Counted from the stretch's first letter, positions 44,884 to 53,719 are shown. The stretch: DNA of 64,000 nucleotides from Bin5 sp965200615 (GCA_965200615.1 OZ241377.1:1550001-1614000), one strand, 5' to 3'. Program-made: numbers and translations. Notes: generated by a model not told the origin, from the letters alone.

Positions 44884-45843
44884 CTATTCCTCCTGTTGAT
44901 TGGTAGCGGTTGCGACAATTATTGAGATATCGTCGCCGCTACCGTCCTCTGACGTGGCCTCTAACCAGCTTGGCAAACTTCTGGCGACGGCTGTTGAGCC
45001 TTCTTGTTTGATGGCACCGTGGAGGTCACGTGCCACCTTCTTGAAATCGGTATCGTTGGCGAAAGAGTTTGCGTAGCCATCAGTAGTCAGCATGACAAGC
45101 GCTGGTGGCCATTCATCAATCTGCTGGAAATGAATTTTGACGAATCGCCAAGCCTCTTTCGAACACAGTGAGGTTGTGTGATTTGCGAACAGATTGCTGT
45201 CCGCTGGGAAAGGGGGTCGCGTTACTTCTCCTTCTGCCGAAACTGTCAACATATCGCCGTCACCCAACTGAATGTACAGATGAAACTCCGGGGTGAGTAG
45301 AGCCGCCAAGAGTGTCGCGCCGTAGAGCCGCTCTTTCGGAGCATCAGATTGTACTGGTTGCTCGCCTTCCTGAACTGGATTGTCGGTGGCATGCTCATAA
45401 ATGGCTGCCCGCCACCGGTTCACCAGGAGTTTGGGCAGCTGTTGACTGAGGTGTCGCTTGAATTGGGCCAAGTCTTTCCGAGTGCTACCGCTCAGGATCA
45501 AGGGCAGTATCTCGCTTACGAGCAGCATTTGGGTTTGTTCCACTGCGAGGAGGGCACCTATATCGCTTCGAGTGTACTCACTACCACCGTGACCGTCGGC
45601 TATGCATAGTACGGCGACCGGTCTCTTTCCCTCGGCCATCCACCAACTCAATGCGTCTTGGTTGGGTTCGCCTCTGCGTATATGGGAGGCGCCCCGCACA
45701 GTTGCGCTCAATACCTGCCAGTTGCTGGCTTCGGCTTTGCAATTCAAGGGTATTTGGGCCCTACTTTCTGCCTCGAGTTCAGCGTCGGCCGGTAATGCCA
45801 GCTTTGCACTGTCGCTGGCAGGCCCTTCTTTACCAGACAACAT
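44884..45843 (-). CDS. PP2C-type Ser/Thr protein phosphatase
   Basis: Metal-dependent phosphatase that should reverse the action of the cluster's kinase. Metal-binding motifs are complete: RRGEPNQDA (about residues 57-65), ADGHGGSEY (Asp of the binuclear site), QLGDGDMLTV, LTTDGYANSF and GSGDDISIIV near the end. A polar leader of about 45 residues precedes the domain. 319 residues. Its start overlaps the end of the vWA gene by 14 bases, so vWA and phosphatase are translationally coupled. No membrane segment is visible. Confidence 0.9.
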   Translation of the reverse strand: MLSGKEGPASDSAKLALPADAELEAESRAQIPLNCKAEASNWQVLSATVRGASHIRRGEPNQDALSWWMAEGKRPVAVLCIADGHGGSEYTRSDIGALLAVEQTQMLLVSEILPLILSGSTRKDLAQFKRHLSQQLPKLLVNRWRAAIYEHATDNPVQEGEQPVQSDAPKERLYGATLLAALLTPEFHLYIQLGDGDMLTVSAEGEVTRPPFPADSNLFANHTTSLCSKEAWRFVKIHFQQIDEWPPALVMLTTDGYANSFANDTDFKKVARDLHGAIKQEGSTAVARSLPSWLEATSEDGSGDDISIIVATATNQQEE

Positions 45844-46526
45844 CTTCCTCGATTACCTCGTCCTCGGGCCGAGCAGGCAAGGAAACATTCGTGGCTCCGC
45901 TCCCTTTCTGGGTCTGACTTACTGGTGAAGAGGCCGCCTTCAGAACGGCGGTCGATACCCATCTGATGAACCTGACCAAGGTTTCGGCATTGTTGGCCTG
46001 CAGCGGCTCCAGTTCCGGGTGGCCGATGAAGCGTTGCAGGACGCTCTTTTCGGCGTCTCCGCCGATGGCTATAGCGAGACGCACTGCCTTCTTGCCCCAG
46101 GGCTGAGCCATCAAGTCGCGCAGGCCGGCTCTGACATCGTCGGTGGGCATGCCGTCGGAGATGAGAACGAGAACAGGAGGCAGCGCCCGTTGGGGCATCA
46201 TTTCTGGATCAAGCTGCTCGGCGACCAGTTGCAGGGCCTTACCCATGTCGGTTACGCCGTCGGCCTCCAAGATCATCCCAACTGAACTGCTCGACCGGCA
46301 CGGGGCTGGCCACGTGCCAACTGGCGCCGCTGGAAAACGTCACAACGCGCACCATCACCTCGGCATTGGGATTTTCTTTCGCGGCATCCTGCATGGCGGG
46401 CAGCGCTTCGCGGATGGCGTTGTTGAGCGCTTGGATTTTGTCCCCATACATCGAACTGGAGCAGTCGGCAATCCAAATGAAATGAAGCGGCCTCCGCGCA
46501 AGCGGGCCGCCTGGGAGTTTGGGCAT
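45830..46526 (-). pseudogene. TerY-like vWA domain protein with a single-base frameshift
   Basis: First gene of the cluster. Together the two frames spell a complete vWA protein of about 232 residues: MPKLPGGPLARRPLHF, the MIDAS motif DCSSS, VVTFSSGASWHVASP, then in the next frame EADGVTDMGKALQLV (MIDAS Thr), LVLISDGMPTDD (MIDAS Asp) and LQRFIGHPELEPLQ. The frame breaks at 46269-46270, where an extra A (T on the coding strand, in GATCTTGGAGG) changes DDLEADG into DDLGGRR and leads to a stop. ATG 46526 has AAGGA at good spacing. The gene is either broken, uses frameshifting, or carries an assembly indel; all other vWA residues are intact, favouring the last two. Confidence 0.8.
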
Positions 46527-46636
46527 TGCTCTCATTCCTTTCAATGGGTTTTCGGCGGAAGTCCGGTTCAATTCACCGTCGAATTGGGGAATGCCTGCAG
46601 AGGCCGTGCCCACCAACTGCACGCAGGCGCATTCTA

Positions 46637-47746
46637 TCAAAACAAATGCCCATCCAACAACTGTGGACCAGTCCCGGGACCACTCGTCAGCACACGCCCC
46701 ACCGCCGGCAGCGCACCCACACGCCGCTCCACCTCCGCCGCACTGTCCGCCTCGCAGATCAGATGTACGTTCGGCCCCGCATCGATTGTAAAGTAGACCG
46801 GCACGCCCTCATCCTCCCGCCAGGCGCGCACCCCCTGCAGCGCCTCCAGCGTACCCGGCTGCCAGTAAAGCAGGCTCGGCGCGCTCGTCATCATCACCGC
46901 GTGCATGGCCAGCGCGTCTGCTTCCAGGACGGGGCCGAGCAGAGACAAGTCTCGCTCGGCGATGCCTCGTCGAACAGTCTCCAGCCACGCCCCGACGCAC
47001 CGCGTGCGCGCCGCGTTGAAAGGACTCGTCGCCGCCAGCCGGTGCCCGCTGCTGCTGCTGACCCGCTTGGCGCTGGCGCTGACGATGGCGATGACGTCGC
47101 GCAGCGCCCAGTGGCCTTCGTCATGCAACTGGCGCGCAACACTCCGGGTATCGAGAAGTGAACTGCTTTCACTCTCGCCTCTCTCCTCTTCACTCTCTTC
47201 TCTTCCCCAGCCCCGTTCCCATTCGACAAAGCCGCCGAAAAGACTGCGGCTGGCCGAGCCGCTCGCCTGCCGGGCGACCGCGGACAGCCGCCTTGCGTCC
47301 AACTGGAGTCCCAGCGCCGCCGCCCCCGCGATGGTGAGCGCGGCAAATCCGCTGGCCGAACTGGCGATGCCGGAGGCCATCGGAAAATTGTTGTTGCTGA
47401 CAACGCGGGCCCTGTAGGGGACGCCGGCCAGGGCGCGCAACCGGTCAAGGTGCGCCACAATACGCTCCGCAGGCGCGCCTTGAAGCTGTACGCCGTCAAT
47501 GACAACCGTATCTGCTGGCAGGCAATCGCTGTCGTCCCAGGCGACCGTCGTGGTTGTATGCGCGTCCGCCAGGGTCATGCTGATTGAGTTGTTGAGCGGG
47601 ATGTTCAGATCTTCACCGGCGTCGGCAACGCCCCAGTACTTTATGAATGCAATGTTGCTGCCGGCGCGACAAGTGGCCTTGCGTTCAGACAACGACCCGG
47701 TTGCGCATTCGACAATCACGCTTCTCGTTCTGCCTGCTGTTCGCAT
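46637..47746 (-). CDS. Diphosphomevalonate decarboxylase family protein
   Basis: GHMP-superfamily enzyme of the mevalonate pathway, making isopentenyl (di)phosphate. Landmarks are NIAFIKYWG at the start, SNNNFPMASGIASSASGFAA (phosphate-binding loop) around residue 118, and the late TIDAGPNVHLICE with the catalytic Asp. In some Chloroflexota (for example Roseiflexus) the homologue decarboxylates mevalonate monophosphate and works with isopentenyl phosphate kinase, so substrate is uncertain. A loop of about 25 residues around residue 190 is filled with Glu/Ser (EESEEERGESESSS), an unusual insertion after the conserved SRSLFGGFVEWE. It overlaps the preceding small gene by 31 bases. Confidence 0.88.
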   Translation of the reverse strand: MRTAGRTRSVIVECATGSLSERKATCRAGSNIAFIKYWGVADAGEDLNIPLNNSISMTLADAHTTTTVAWDDSDCLPADTVVIDGVQLQGAPAERIVAHLDRLRALAGVPYRARVVSNNNFPMASGIASSASGFAALTIAGAAALGLQLDARRLSAVARQASGSASRSLFGGFVEWERGWGREESEEERGESESSSLLDTRSVARQLHDEGHWALRDVIAIVSASAKRVSSSSGHRLAATSPFNAARTRCVGAWLETVRRGIAERDLSLLGPVLEADALAMHAVMMTSAPSLLYWQPGTLEALQGVRAWREDEGVPVYFTIDAGPNVHLICEADSAAEVERRVGALPAVGRVLTSGPGTGPQLLDGHLF

Positions 47747-48018
47747 CGACGCAGCAGGTCGTCGATCAGTTCGTCATGCGCGCGGAAATGGATCTCTACG
47801 CCGCCTTGCGTCGGCTCGATGCGCGCCTGCCAGCCGATCCCCTCAACCAGCGCCAGCTTCTCGACCACGCCCGCCCCCAGCCGTTTCAGCACCGCTTCGG
47901 CCTGGTCAGCCGTCAGTCCCGGGAACGCCAGACTTTCGGACTCATACAGATCGTCATCCTGAAAACGGGGATCTCTGCGGTCTTCCTCGTCTCCCAGCGA
48001 TGGGGCGCTGATCGGCAT
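47716..48018 (-). CDS. Conserved-looking small hypothetical protein
   Basis: A 100-residue acidic protein with no recognised family. It begins MPISAPSLGDEEDRRDPRF and contains a short helical part (LTADQAEAVLKRLGAGVVEK) and a beta-strand pair (IGWQARIEPTQGGVEIHF) before a charged helical tail. ATG 48018 is chosen for its AAGGAG eight bases upstream; the frame is open further but lacks a ribosome binding site there. It lies between the DHH phosphoesterase and the decarboxylase genes on the same strand, overlapping the latter by 31 bases, which suggests one operon. Confidence 0.6.
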   Translation of the reverse strand: MPISAPSLGDEEDRRDPRFQDDDLYESESLAFPGLTADQAEAVLKRLGAGVVEKLALVEGIGWQARIEPTQGGVEIHFRAHDELIDDLLRRCEQQAEREA

Positions 48019-48064
48019 CGAAAACTCCTTCCAGTCCACTTTCGTGCAAGGGAACAATCTGACG

Positions 48065-49411
48065 CTATTCTGCCTCCAGCAGCGCGACGCCCATGTCGTC
48101 GCCGGCGCCCAACTCTTTGAGAAATCTGGGTACCAGCGCATGCAACTCGGCAATCCGTTCCGCTGGCGTCTTATCTGGAAGATGAATGCGTCCGCCGGCC
48201 ATTGTGTTATGCCCGCCGGCAGAACCGTTTCGGCCCGCGATGATGCGTACCAGGCGGCCGGCCTTGGCGTTCGAATCCGCCGCCCGCACCGACATTACGC
48301 CCTGATCTCCGTAAATTCCCAGGCAAACGACCCAGGCGATGTTTTCCATGCGCATCAACAGATCTGCCACCTCTGCGGCCATGTCGGGTCGCGGCATATC
48401 AAAAAGCAGGCTGACGGCAATGTCGCCTGCTCTTTCGGAGTCGTCCTCCGGCTCTCCATCACCTTCGTCCGTATCCTCGTCCTCATCCTGCAGGTTCGAC
48501 GGCGGACTGGAACTACCGGGCGCGAGCATTTGTGACAGCGCAATGATGTCGAGATCGAATCGCTCGAGGTCCGATTTGTAATCGTTTTCCTCGTCCTCGT
48601 CCAGGATCTCCTCCGCATCCTCGTCATCCTCTTCATCGACGGCGCTGGGCATCGAGACCGTGTAGATTGTCGTGTTGGCTAAGGCATCGCTTATGCTGCG
48701 GAAGTACGTGCGGGGAACCTGCACATGCTCAATTCGGTTCAGCAGATCCGTCTCGACAAGATGGCGTAAGGTCGAATACGCCCAGATATCCAGGGGCGAT
48801 GTGTGCCGGCTGAGACCCAGCGTGTCAGATTTGATCCCGTAGAAAAGGGCGGTCGCCAGTCGCGTGTCGACCGGGACTTCGGCTACCGCCAGGTATTCGC
48901 ACAGTAACGTGGAGGAGGCGCCCACCTCCGGACGCACGTCGTGGACTTTGGCCCGCAGTTGGCTGCGCCGCGGAGGATGATGATCAATCGCGACCAGCAC
49001 CTCTTCACCAGGGTAGTCCGTGCTCCACAGCAGATGATTGGCCGCCACAGGCTGCGTATCGACCAGCATCACACCGTCATATACGCTCATCTCCTCCGCG
49101 GTCGCTTGCTGCGAAATGCGGACCTTGTGTGGCACGATCTCATTAGCCATCGTATAGTTCTCGGCCCGGCCGATAATGCCGCCGTGTCCCAGTGTGACGG
49201 GCGTGCCTGGAGCATGAATTCTCAGCATCTCCTCCATCGCGCGCGCGCTGGCGAGCGCGTCCGGGTCCGGATCGTTGTGCATCAGAACCAAGAGGTTGCT
49301 CTTCTCCTCCACAAGCTCAACAATCTGTTGAATTCTTCTCTCAGTGGCGTTCCGCCGCCTGGCGCCATAGCCTTCCGGCAGAGTGAGCAACATGGTTGGA
49401 GATTCTTCCAT
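48065..49411 (-). CDS. DHH/DHHA1 phosphoesterase with acidic insertion
   Basis: Family of nano-RNA, pApA or nucleotide phosphodiesterases (NrnA-like). The DHH motifs are MHNDPDPDALASARAM (near residue 45), MLVDTQPVA, AIDHHPPRR, and GASSTLLCEYL; the DHHA1 part ends with SAGGHNTMAGGRI, the GGGH-type substrate motif. Between them lies a strongly acidic stretch (about residues 260-345, with Asp/Glu runs such as EEDDEDAEEILDEDEEN) absent from typical NrnA proteins of about 320 residues, explaining the length of 448. ATG 49411 is used; GTG 49438 is another possible start. The acidic insert may be a protein-interaction loop or a disordered tether. Confidence 0.85.
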   Translation of the reverse strand: MEESPTMLLTLPEGYGARRRNATERRIQQIVELVEEKSNLLVLMHNDPDPDALASARAMEEMLRIHAPGTPVTLGHGGIIGRAENYTMANEIVPHKVRISQQATAEEMSVYDGVMLVDTQPVAANHLLWSTDYPGEEVLVAIDHHPPRRSQLRAKVHDVRPEVGASSTLLCEYLAVAEVPVDTRLATALFYGIKSDTLGLSRHTSPLDIWAYSTLRHLVETDLLNRIEHVQVPRTYFRSISDALANTTIYTVSMPSAVDEEDDEDAEEILDEDEENDYKSDLERFDLDIIALSQMLAPGSSSPPSNLQDEDEDTDEGDGEPEDDSERAGDIAVSLLFDMPRPDMAAEVADLLMRMENIAWVVCLGIYGDQGVMSVRAADSNAKAGRLVRIIAGRNGSAGGHNTMAGGRIHLPDKTPAERIAELHALVPRFLKELGAGDDMGVALLEAE

Positions 49412-49826
49412 GATTCGTCCGATGGCCCTCTGAACCACAGGTTCGATTGCCAGATATCCCGCTAAGCGTTAGACGGAAATCGAGCAGGGCGGGAGTATTA
49501 TACCCAACATATACCTTTCGCGGAAGCGCTGTTTTGACCGAATCTCAAGCATTCTATTCGCGCGTCTTGTCCACCTGGCTCAGGACGCCACTGTAGGGGC
49601 AGGCACAAGGCCTGCCCAATGCCTCCTGAATAATGAACGGAAAAACAGTTACAGCCACAGTTGGCGTGAATTCCCCAACCGACCATTGCCACCCCAAACA
49701 TGGACTGCACGCCAGCTCATGTTCCGCTTGTTGAGCAATCCACGCATTTAAGGTACGATTGGGCGCACTTGGCATCCGGTCGCTGGCACCGGAATATCCG
49801 CAGATATTCACACAAAGGATGCGCGC
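49412..49826. other. Intergenic region between DHH and DUF3500 genes
   Basis: Divergent spacer without a convincing gene. It includes a short palindromic element at 49597-49617. Confidence 0.45.
49597..49617. repeat. Small palindromic GGGCAGGC element
   Basis: GGGCAGGC (49597-49604) and GCCTGCCC (49610-49617) form an 8-base stem with a 5-base loop. TAGGGGCAGGC...GCCTGCCC elements of this type are common dispersed palindromes in bacterial genomes such as Chloroflexota and cyanobacteria, but only one copy is in this window. Confidence 0.5.
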
Positions 49827-50921
49827 ATGACAAACACAACTGATACCTTGACTGGCGCTGGCGCGCAAACTGTCGTCCGGCAAATGGGTGAAGCCGCGGC
49901 TGCATTTCTGGCCTGCCTCTCCATAGACCAGAAACACAGAGCCGTCGTTCCCTTTGCCGATCAATCAGAGCGAACCAACTGGCATTATACACCGATCCTG
50001 CGCAAGGGGCTTTCTCTGTCCGAAATGACTTTTCCGCAGCGACAAAATGCCCTGCAACTGGTCAATGCCGGCCTCAGTCGCGCCGGCTTTGTTACCGCCT
50101 CGACCGTGATGGGGATTGAGAACGCTCTCGACATGTTGGAAGATTGGGAGCGGACGCATCCGGGCAGGGATCCACAGCTCTATTTCCTGACCATTTTCGA
50201 CAGCCCGGATGAAAAGGGGGTGTGGGGATGGCGCTTCGAGGGCCACCATGTCTCGCTCAATTACACGATTGCCGCTGGGAAAATCATCTCGCCCACGCCA
50301 CTATTCTTTGGATCGAACCCGGCTGATGCGCCCTTCAGCCCGGCGGCCACCCTCCGCCCTCTGGCCGGCGTCGAAGATCTGGCCCGCGAGCTGGTCCGCT
50401 CTTTTGACGAAGAGGCCCTGGCAGTCGCCAGCATCTCTCCCGCGGCGCCGCCTGACAATGTACTCTACAATCTTCCCCAGGTCGTTGAAGGCGCATTTCG
50501 CATGCCTGCCAACTCCCCCGACCTGAACGCTTGGATGAATTCCAGTGGAGTGGACGATTCGCACGTCCAGGCATTGCGCTATTCCGATACGCCCCGCGGG
50601 CTTTGCCGCAGCCGCATGAACAGCGGGCAGCAGGAGCTCCTGCTGGCGCTCATCGGCGAGTATATCCATCGAATGCCTGACGAACTCGCTGAGATCGAGT
50701 GGCACAATTTGGGCGAGCACGGCCTGGACGGAATCCACTTTGCCTGGGCAGGCGGCCTGGAAAAGAGGCAGGGTCACTACTACCGCATCCAGGGTCCCCG
50801 CTTCGTCTGTGAATACGACAACACTCAGAACGACGCCAATCACATCCACTCGGTCTGGCGGGACCCGATCAATGATTTCGGCAGAGATCTCCTGGCGCGC
50901 CACTACGCCCACCACCATTAA
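49827..50921 (+). CDS. DUF3500 domain protein
   Basis: Member of DUF3500, a family of unknown function. Recognisable parts are WHYTPILRKGLSLSEMTFPQ early on, WGWRFEGHHVSLNYTIAAGK around residue 135, PTPLFFGSNPADAPF just after, and the C-terminal FVCEYDNTQNDANHIHSVWR and DPINDFGRDLLARHYAHHH. The many His residues and the final His-rich stretch suggest metal binding, but no reaction is known. ATG 49827 is preceded by AAAGGA at good spacing. 364 residues, complete. No signal peptide visible. It stands alone between the DHH gene (divergent) and the hydroxylase gene. Confidence 0.88.
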   Translation: MTNTTDTLTGAGAQTVVRQMGEAAAAFLACLSIDQKHRAVVPFADQSERTNWHYTPILRKGLSLSEMTFPQRQNALQLVNAGLSRAGFVTASTVMGIENALDMLEDWERTHPGRDPQLYFLTIFDSPDEKGVWGWRFEGHHVSLNYTIAAGKIISPTPLFFGSNPADAPFSPAATLRPLAGVEDLARELVRSFDEEALAVASISPAAPPDNVLYNLPQVVEGAFRMPANSPDLNAWMNSSGVDDSHVQALRYSDTPRGLCRSRMNSGQQELLLALIGEYIHRMPDELAEIEWHNLGEHGLDGIHFAWAGGLEKRQGHYYRIQGPRFVCEYDNTQNDANHIHSVWRDPINDFGRDLLARHYAHHH

Positions 50922-51087
50922 GGGTTGACGGTACGCCTCCCATTTAGGCTGTCAGTCTGGCGTGCATGTTCATTGGCCAGGTTCAGCGCACATCGAATCC
51001 GGTACTATTGCGTAGAGATTCTTGCCGCTTGCCGCTCTTGAGAGATGCCTATGCCGGCGTAATCTTTGGCACAGGGGCTGAAATCGT

Positions 51088-51116
51088 TTGACGGAGCCGA
51101 TGAAGATCGGTACAAT
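51088..51116 (+). promoter_or_regulatory. Promoter upstream of the molybdopterin hydroxylase gene
   Basis: TTGACG (51088-51093), 17-base spacer, TACAAT (51111-51116), in the 365-base gap between DUF3500 and the hydroxylase gene. The predicted transcript starts near 51123, 165 bases before the ATG. An ATG at 51124 sits at this start and opens a ten-codon frame (MCRKSHPCGQ). No other gene seen in the gap. Confidence 0.58.
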
Positions 51117-51286
51117 CCGATTCATGTGCAGAAAATCGCATCCTTGCGGCCAGTAGCATTCGAACAGAAAGAGGCCGGTGAATCCAGATAAGATGTCCTG
51201 CATAGCTATCGAACTGTTCACAAATAGTATGTTGCGGGGATCCGCAAGCAACTTTCCACATGTAACCAACTCGTAAGGAGACTTCT

Positions 51287-53563
51287 ATGGCTGAAAACGG
51301 CAATTCGGCAATGTCCGGAAATTACCGGGTGGTGGGAACCCGGCCCATTCGGCACGACGGTGTGGATAAGGTGGTCGGCGCGGCCCGTTACGCCGCCGAC
51401 CAGAATATTACGGGGATGTTGTACGGCAAGTACTTGCGCAGCCCCCATGCCCACGCCCGTATCCTGAATATCGATACCAGCAAAGCCGAGGCGCTGCCGG
51501 GCGTCACCGCCATCGTTACTTCGGCCGACTTGGCCGAAGCCGCCGACAAGATTCAGGAAATGGGTGAAGACGCCGTCAATCTGAGGTATCTCAGCGCCAA
51601 TATGCTCGCCCATGACAAGGTCCTGTACCACGGCCATGCCATCGCCGCGGTGGCCGCCACAAGTGTCCACGTCGCCGAGGAAGCGGCCGGTCTGATCGAT
51701 GTAGAATATGAAGTCCTCAAGCCGGTGCTGGATGTGCGCGAGGCCATGGCAGACGACGCCCCCATTCTCTTGCCGGAATTGCGCACCGTCGCCATGGGCG
51801 AAGTCGGCGATAAGCCGACCAACATCGCCCAACATTTCCGCCACGCACGCGGCGACCTCGAAGCCGGCTACGAGGCAGCCGACGCAATTGTCGAGCGCGA
51901 GTTCACTACCGCGATGGTCCATCAGGGCTACCTGGAGCCCCAGGCCTCGACCGTGCAATGGCGGCCCGACGACCAGATCCACATCTGGACCAGCACCCAG
52001 GGACCGTTTCAGATTAGGGATTCGGTATCGGCCCTCCTGCAGGTGCCCGTTTCGCAGGTGAAGGTGACGCCGGCCGAGATCGGCGGCGGTTTCGGCGGCA
52101 AATTTACCCCTTACACCGATCTGCCGGCGGCTCTGCTCTCCCGCAAGAGCGCTCATCGCCCGGTCAAGATGGCTCTGACGCGCACCGAGGTTCTGCAGGC
52201 GACCGGCCCCACATCGGGCAGCTACATCAAAGTGAAGATGGGGGCTACCAAGGACGGCCGCATTACCGCAGTTGAAGCCGATTTGATGTATGAGGCGGGC
52301 GCCTATCCCGGCTCGCCCGTCGGCGCCGGCGCTGGCGTGATTCTGTCTCCCTACAAGCTGGATAACCTGCGCATCGATGGTTACGACGTTGTCGTGAACC
52401 GTCCGCAGAGCGGCGCCTACCGCGCGCCGGGCGGCACCAATGCCGCATTCGCTTCGGAGACGGTCATCGACGAGCTGGCCGAGATCCTCGACATCGATCC
52501 GCTCGAGTTCCGCCACATCAACGCCGCCCAGGCAGGCGATCGCCGCCCGGACGGGCCTGAATACAAACGCATCGGTTACAAAGAGACCGTTGAAGCCGCC
52601 ATCGATCATCCCCATACCGCAATCCCGAACGAAGGCACAAATCGGGGCCGCGGCGTGGCCTCCGGTTTCTGGTTCAATGGGGCCGGCCCCTCAAGCGTGA
52701 CCGCTGTCGTGAATGCTGACGGCACCGTGAACCTGCTCGAAGGCTCCGCCGATATCGGCGGCACGCGCGCCTCGGCCGCCATGATGCTGGCCGAGACGAT
52801 CGGCGTCGCAGCCGAAGACATCAACCCGCAGGTCGTAGACACCGACTCGATAGGCTACACCAGCGGCACCGGCGGCAGCAGCGTCACCCACAAGATCGGC
52901 GTAACCACCCATCAACTCGGGCTGGAGCTGCGCAGGAAGATGAGCGAGCAGCTTGCCGATTACTGGGAGATGGACATTTCTGACATCACCTGGCAGAACG
53001 GCCAGTTCAGTGGCAACGGCCACAGCCTCGGCTTCAAGGAGGCCGCCCAGGAGCTGTCCAGCGGCTACGAAGCCCTGACGGCCAGCGTTACAATGAGTAC
53101 GGAGGGGGCCGGGCCCTGTTTCGGCACGCATATCGTCGACGTCGAGGTCGATCCTGAGACGGGTAAGGTCGAGATCTTGCGCTACACCGCCATTCAGGAT
53201 GTGGGCAAGGCGATCCATCCCAGCTATGTCGAAGGCCAAATCCAGGGCGGTGTCGTCCAGGGAATCGGCTGGGCCCTGAACGAAGAGTATATCTACGACG
53301 ACGAGGGCCATCTGCTCAATGCCAGCCTGCTGGACTACCGCATGCCCACGGCGCTGGATCTGCCCATGATCGAATCCGTACTGGTCGAGGTCGCCAACCC
53401 GGACCATCCCTTCGGCGTGCGCGGCGTCGGCGAAGTGCCGATCGTCCCACCCGCAGGGGCCATCGCAAACGCCATCTACGATGCCATCGGCGTACGAGCA
53501 AACGAACTGCCAATGTCGCCGGCTCGTTTGCTCGAAGCTATCTGGGAGAAAAACGGCGCCTAG
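51287..53563 (+). CDS. Xanthine dehydrogenase family molybdopterin-binding subunit
   Basis: Large catalytic subunit of the molybdenum hydroxylase superfamily. It is complete (758 residues) with GVDKVVGAARYAADQ at the start, the molybdopterin contacts EIGGGFGGKFTPYTDLPAAL and QSGAYRAPGGTNAAFASETV, and GVGEVPIVPPAGAIANAIYD near the end with the catalytic Glu. The active-site loop is GAYRAPG and lacks the CSFR of true CO dehydrogenase, so it oxidises an organic substrate (a purine, aldehyde or aromatic). The FAD and 2Fe-2S subunits normally encoded beside it are missing. ATG 51287 has AAGGAG at six bases. Molybdate import genes lie at the other end of the window. Confidence 0.92.
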   Translation: MAENGNSAMSGNYRVVGTRPIRHDGVDKVVGAARYAADQNITGMLYGKYLRSPHAHARILNIDTSKAEALPGVTAIVTSADLAEAADKIQEMGEDAVNLRYLSANMLAHDKVLYHGHAIAAVAATSVHVAEEAAGLIDVEYEVLKPVLDVREAMADDAPILLPELRTVAMGEVGDKPTNIAQHFRHARGDLEAGYEAADAIVEREFTTAMVHQGYLEPQASTVQWRPDDQIHIWTSTQGPFQIRDSVSALLQVPVSQVKVTPAEIGGGFGGKFTPYTDLPAALLSRKSAHRPVKMALTRTEVLQATGPTSGSYIKVKMGATKDGRITAVEADLMYEAGAYPGSPVGAGAGVILSPYKLDNLRIDGYDVVVNRPQSGAYRAPGGTNAAFASETVIDELAEILDIDPLEFRHINAAQAGDRRPDGPEYKRIGYKETVEAAIDHPHTAIPNEGTNRGRGVASGFWFNGAGPSSVTAVVNADGTVNLLEGSADIGGTRASAAMMLAETIGVAAEDINPQVVDTDSIGYTSGTGGSSVTHKIGVTTHQLGLELRRKMSEQLADYWEMDISDITWQNGQFSGNGHSLGFKEAAQELSSGYEALTASVTMSTEGAGPCFGTHIVDVEVDPETGKVEILRYTAIQDVGKAIHPSYVEGQIQGGVVQGIGWALNEEYIYDDEGHLLNASLLDYRMPTALDLPMIESVLVEVANPDHPFGVRGVGEVPIVPPAGAIANAIYDAIGVRANELPMSPARLLEAIWEKNGA

Positions 53564-53619
53564 CGTCAGGGTACAGTAACTTGCAGCCAGTCATTGAACT
53601 GGCCGTAGAACTGTTCGAG

Positions 53620-53663
53620 AAGGCGGGTCGGTAGACCATGTGTTGACCGGCCCGCCTTTGATT
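53620..53663 (+). terminator. Rho-independent-like terminator after the hydroxylase gene
   Basis: AAGGCGGGTCGGT (53620-53632) pairs with ACCGGCCCGCCTT (53646-53658) over 13 positions with one G-U pair, followed by TTTGATTTGAT. It ends the hydroxylase transcript before the next gene's ribosome binding site. Confidence 0.65.
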
Positions 53664-53719
53664 TGATCCTGAATGAGAGTGACTGGTGAAGCCGCTCGAC
53701 GACAGGAGATCATAACCAT

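Noticed and set aside
51123..51286. Molybdenum-cofactor riboswitch in the hydroxylase leader
   Set aside because: I could not draw the conserved Moco motif helices in this leader; a covariance-model search would decide.
53600..53610. GAACTGTTC-like half palindromes (also near 51206 and 33900) as LexA sites
   Set aside because: The half-sites are one base apart instead of four, so they do not fit the GAAC-N4-GTTC pattern.
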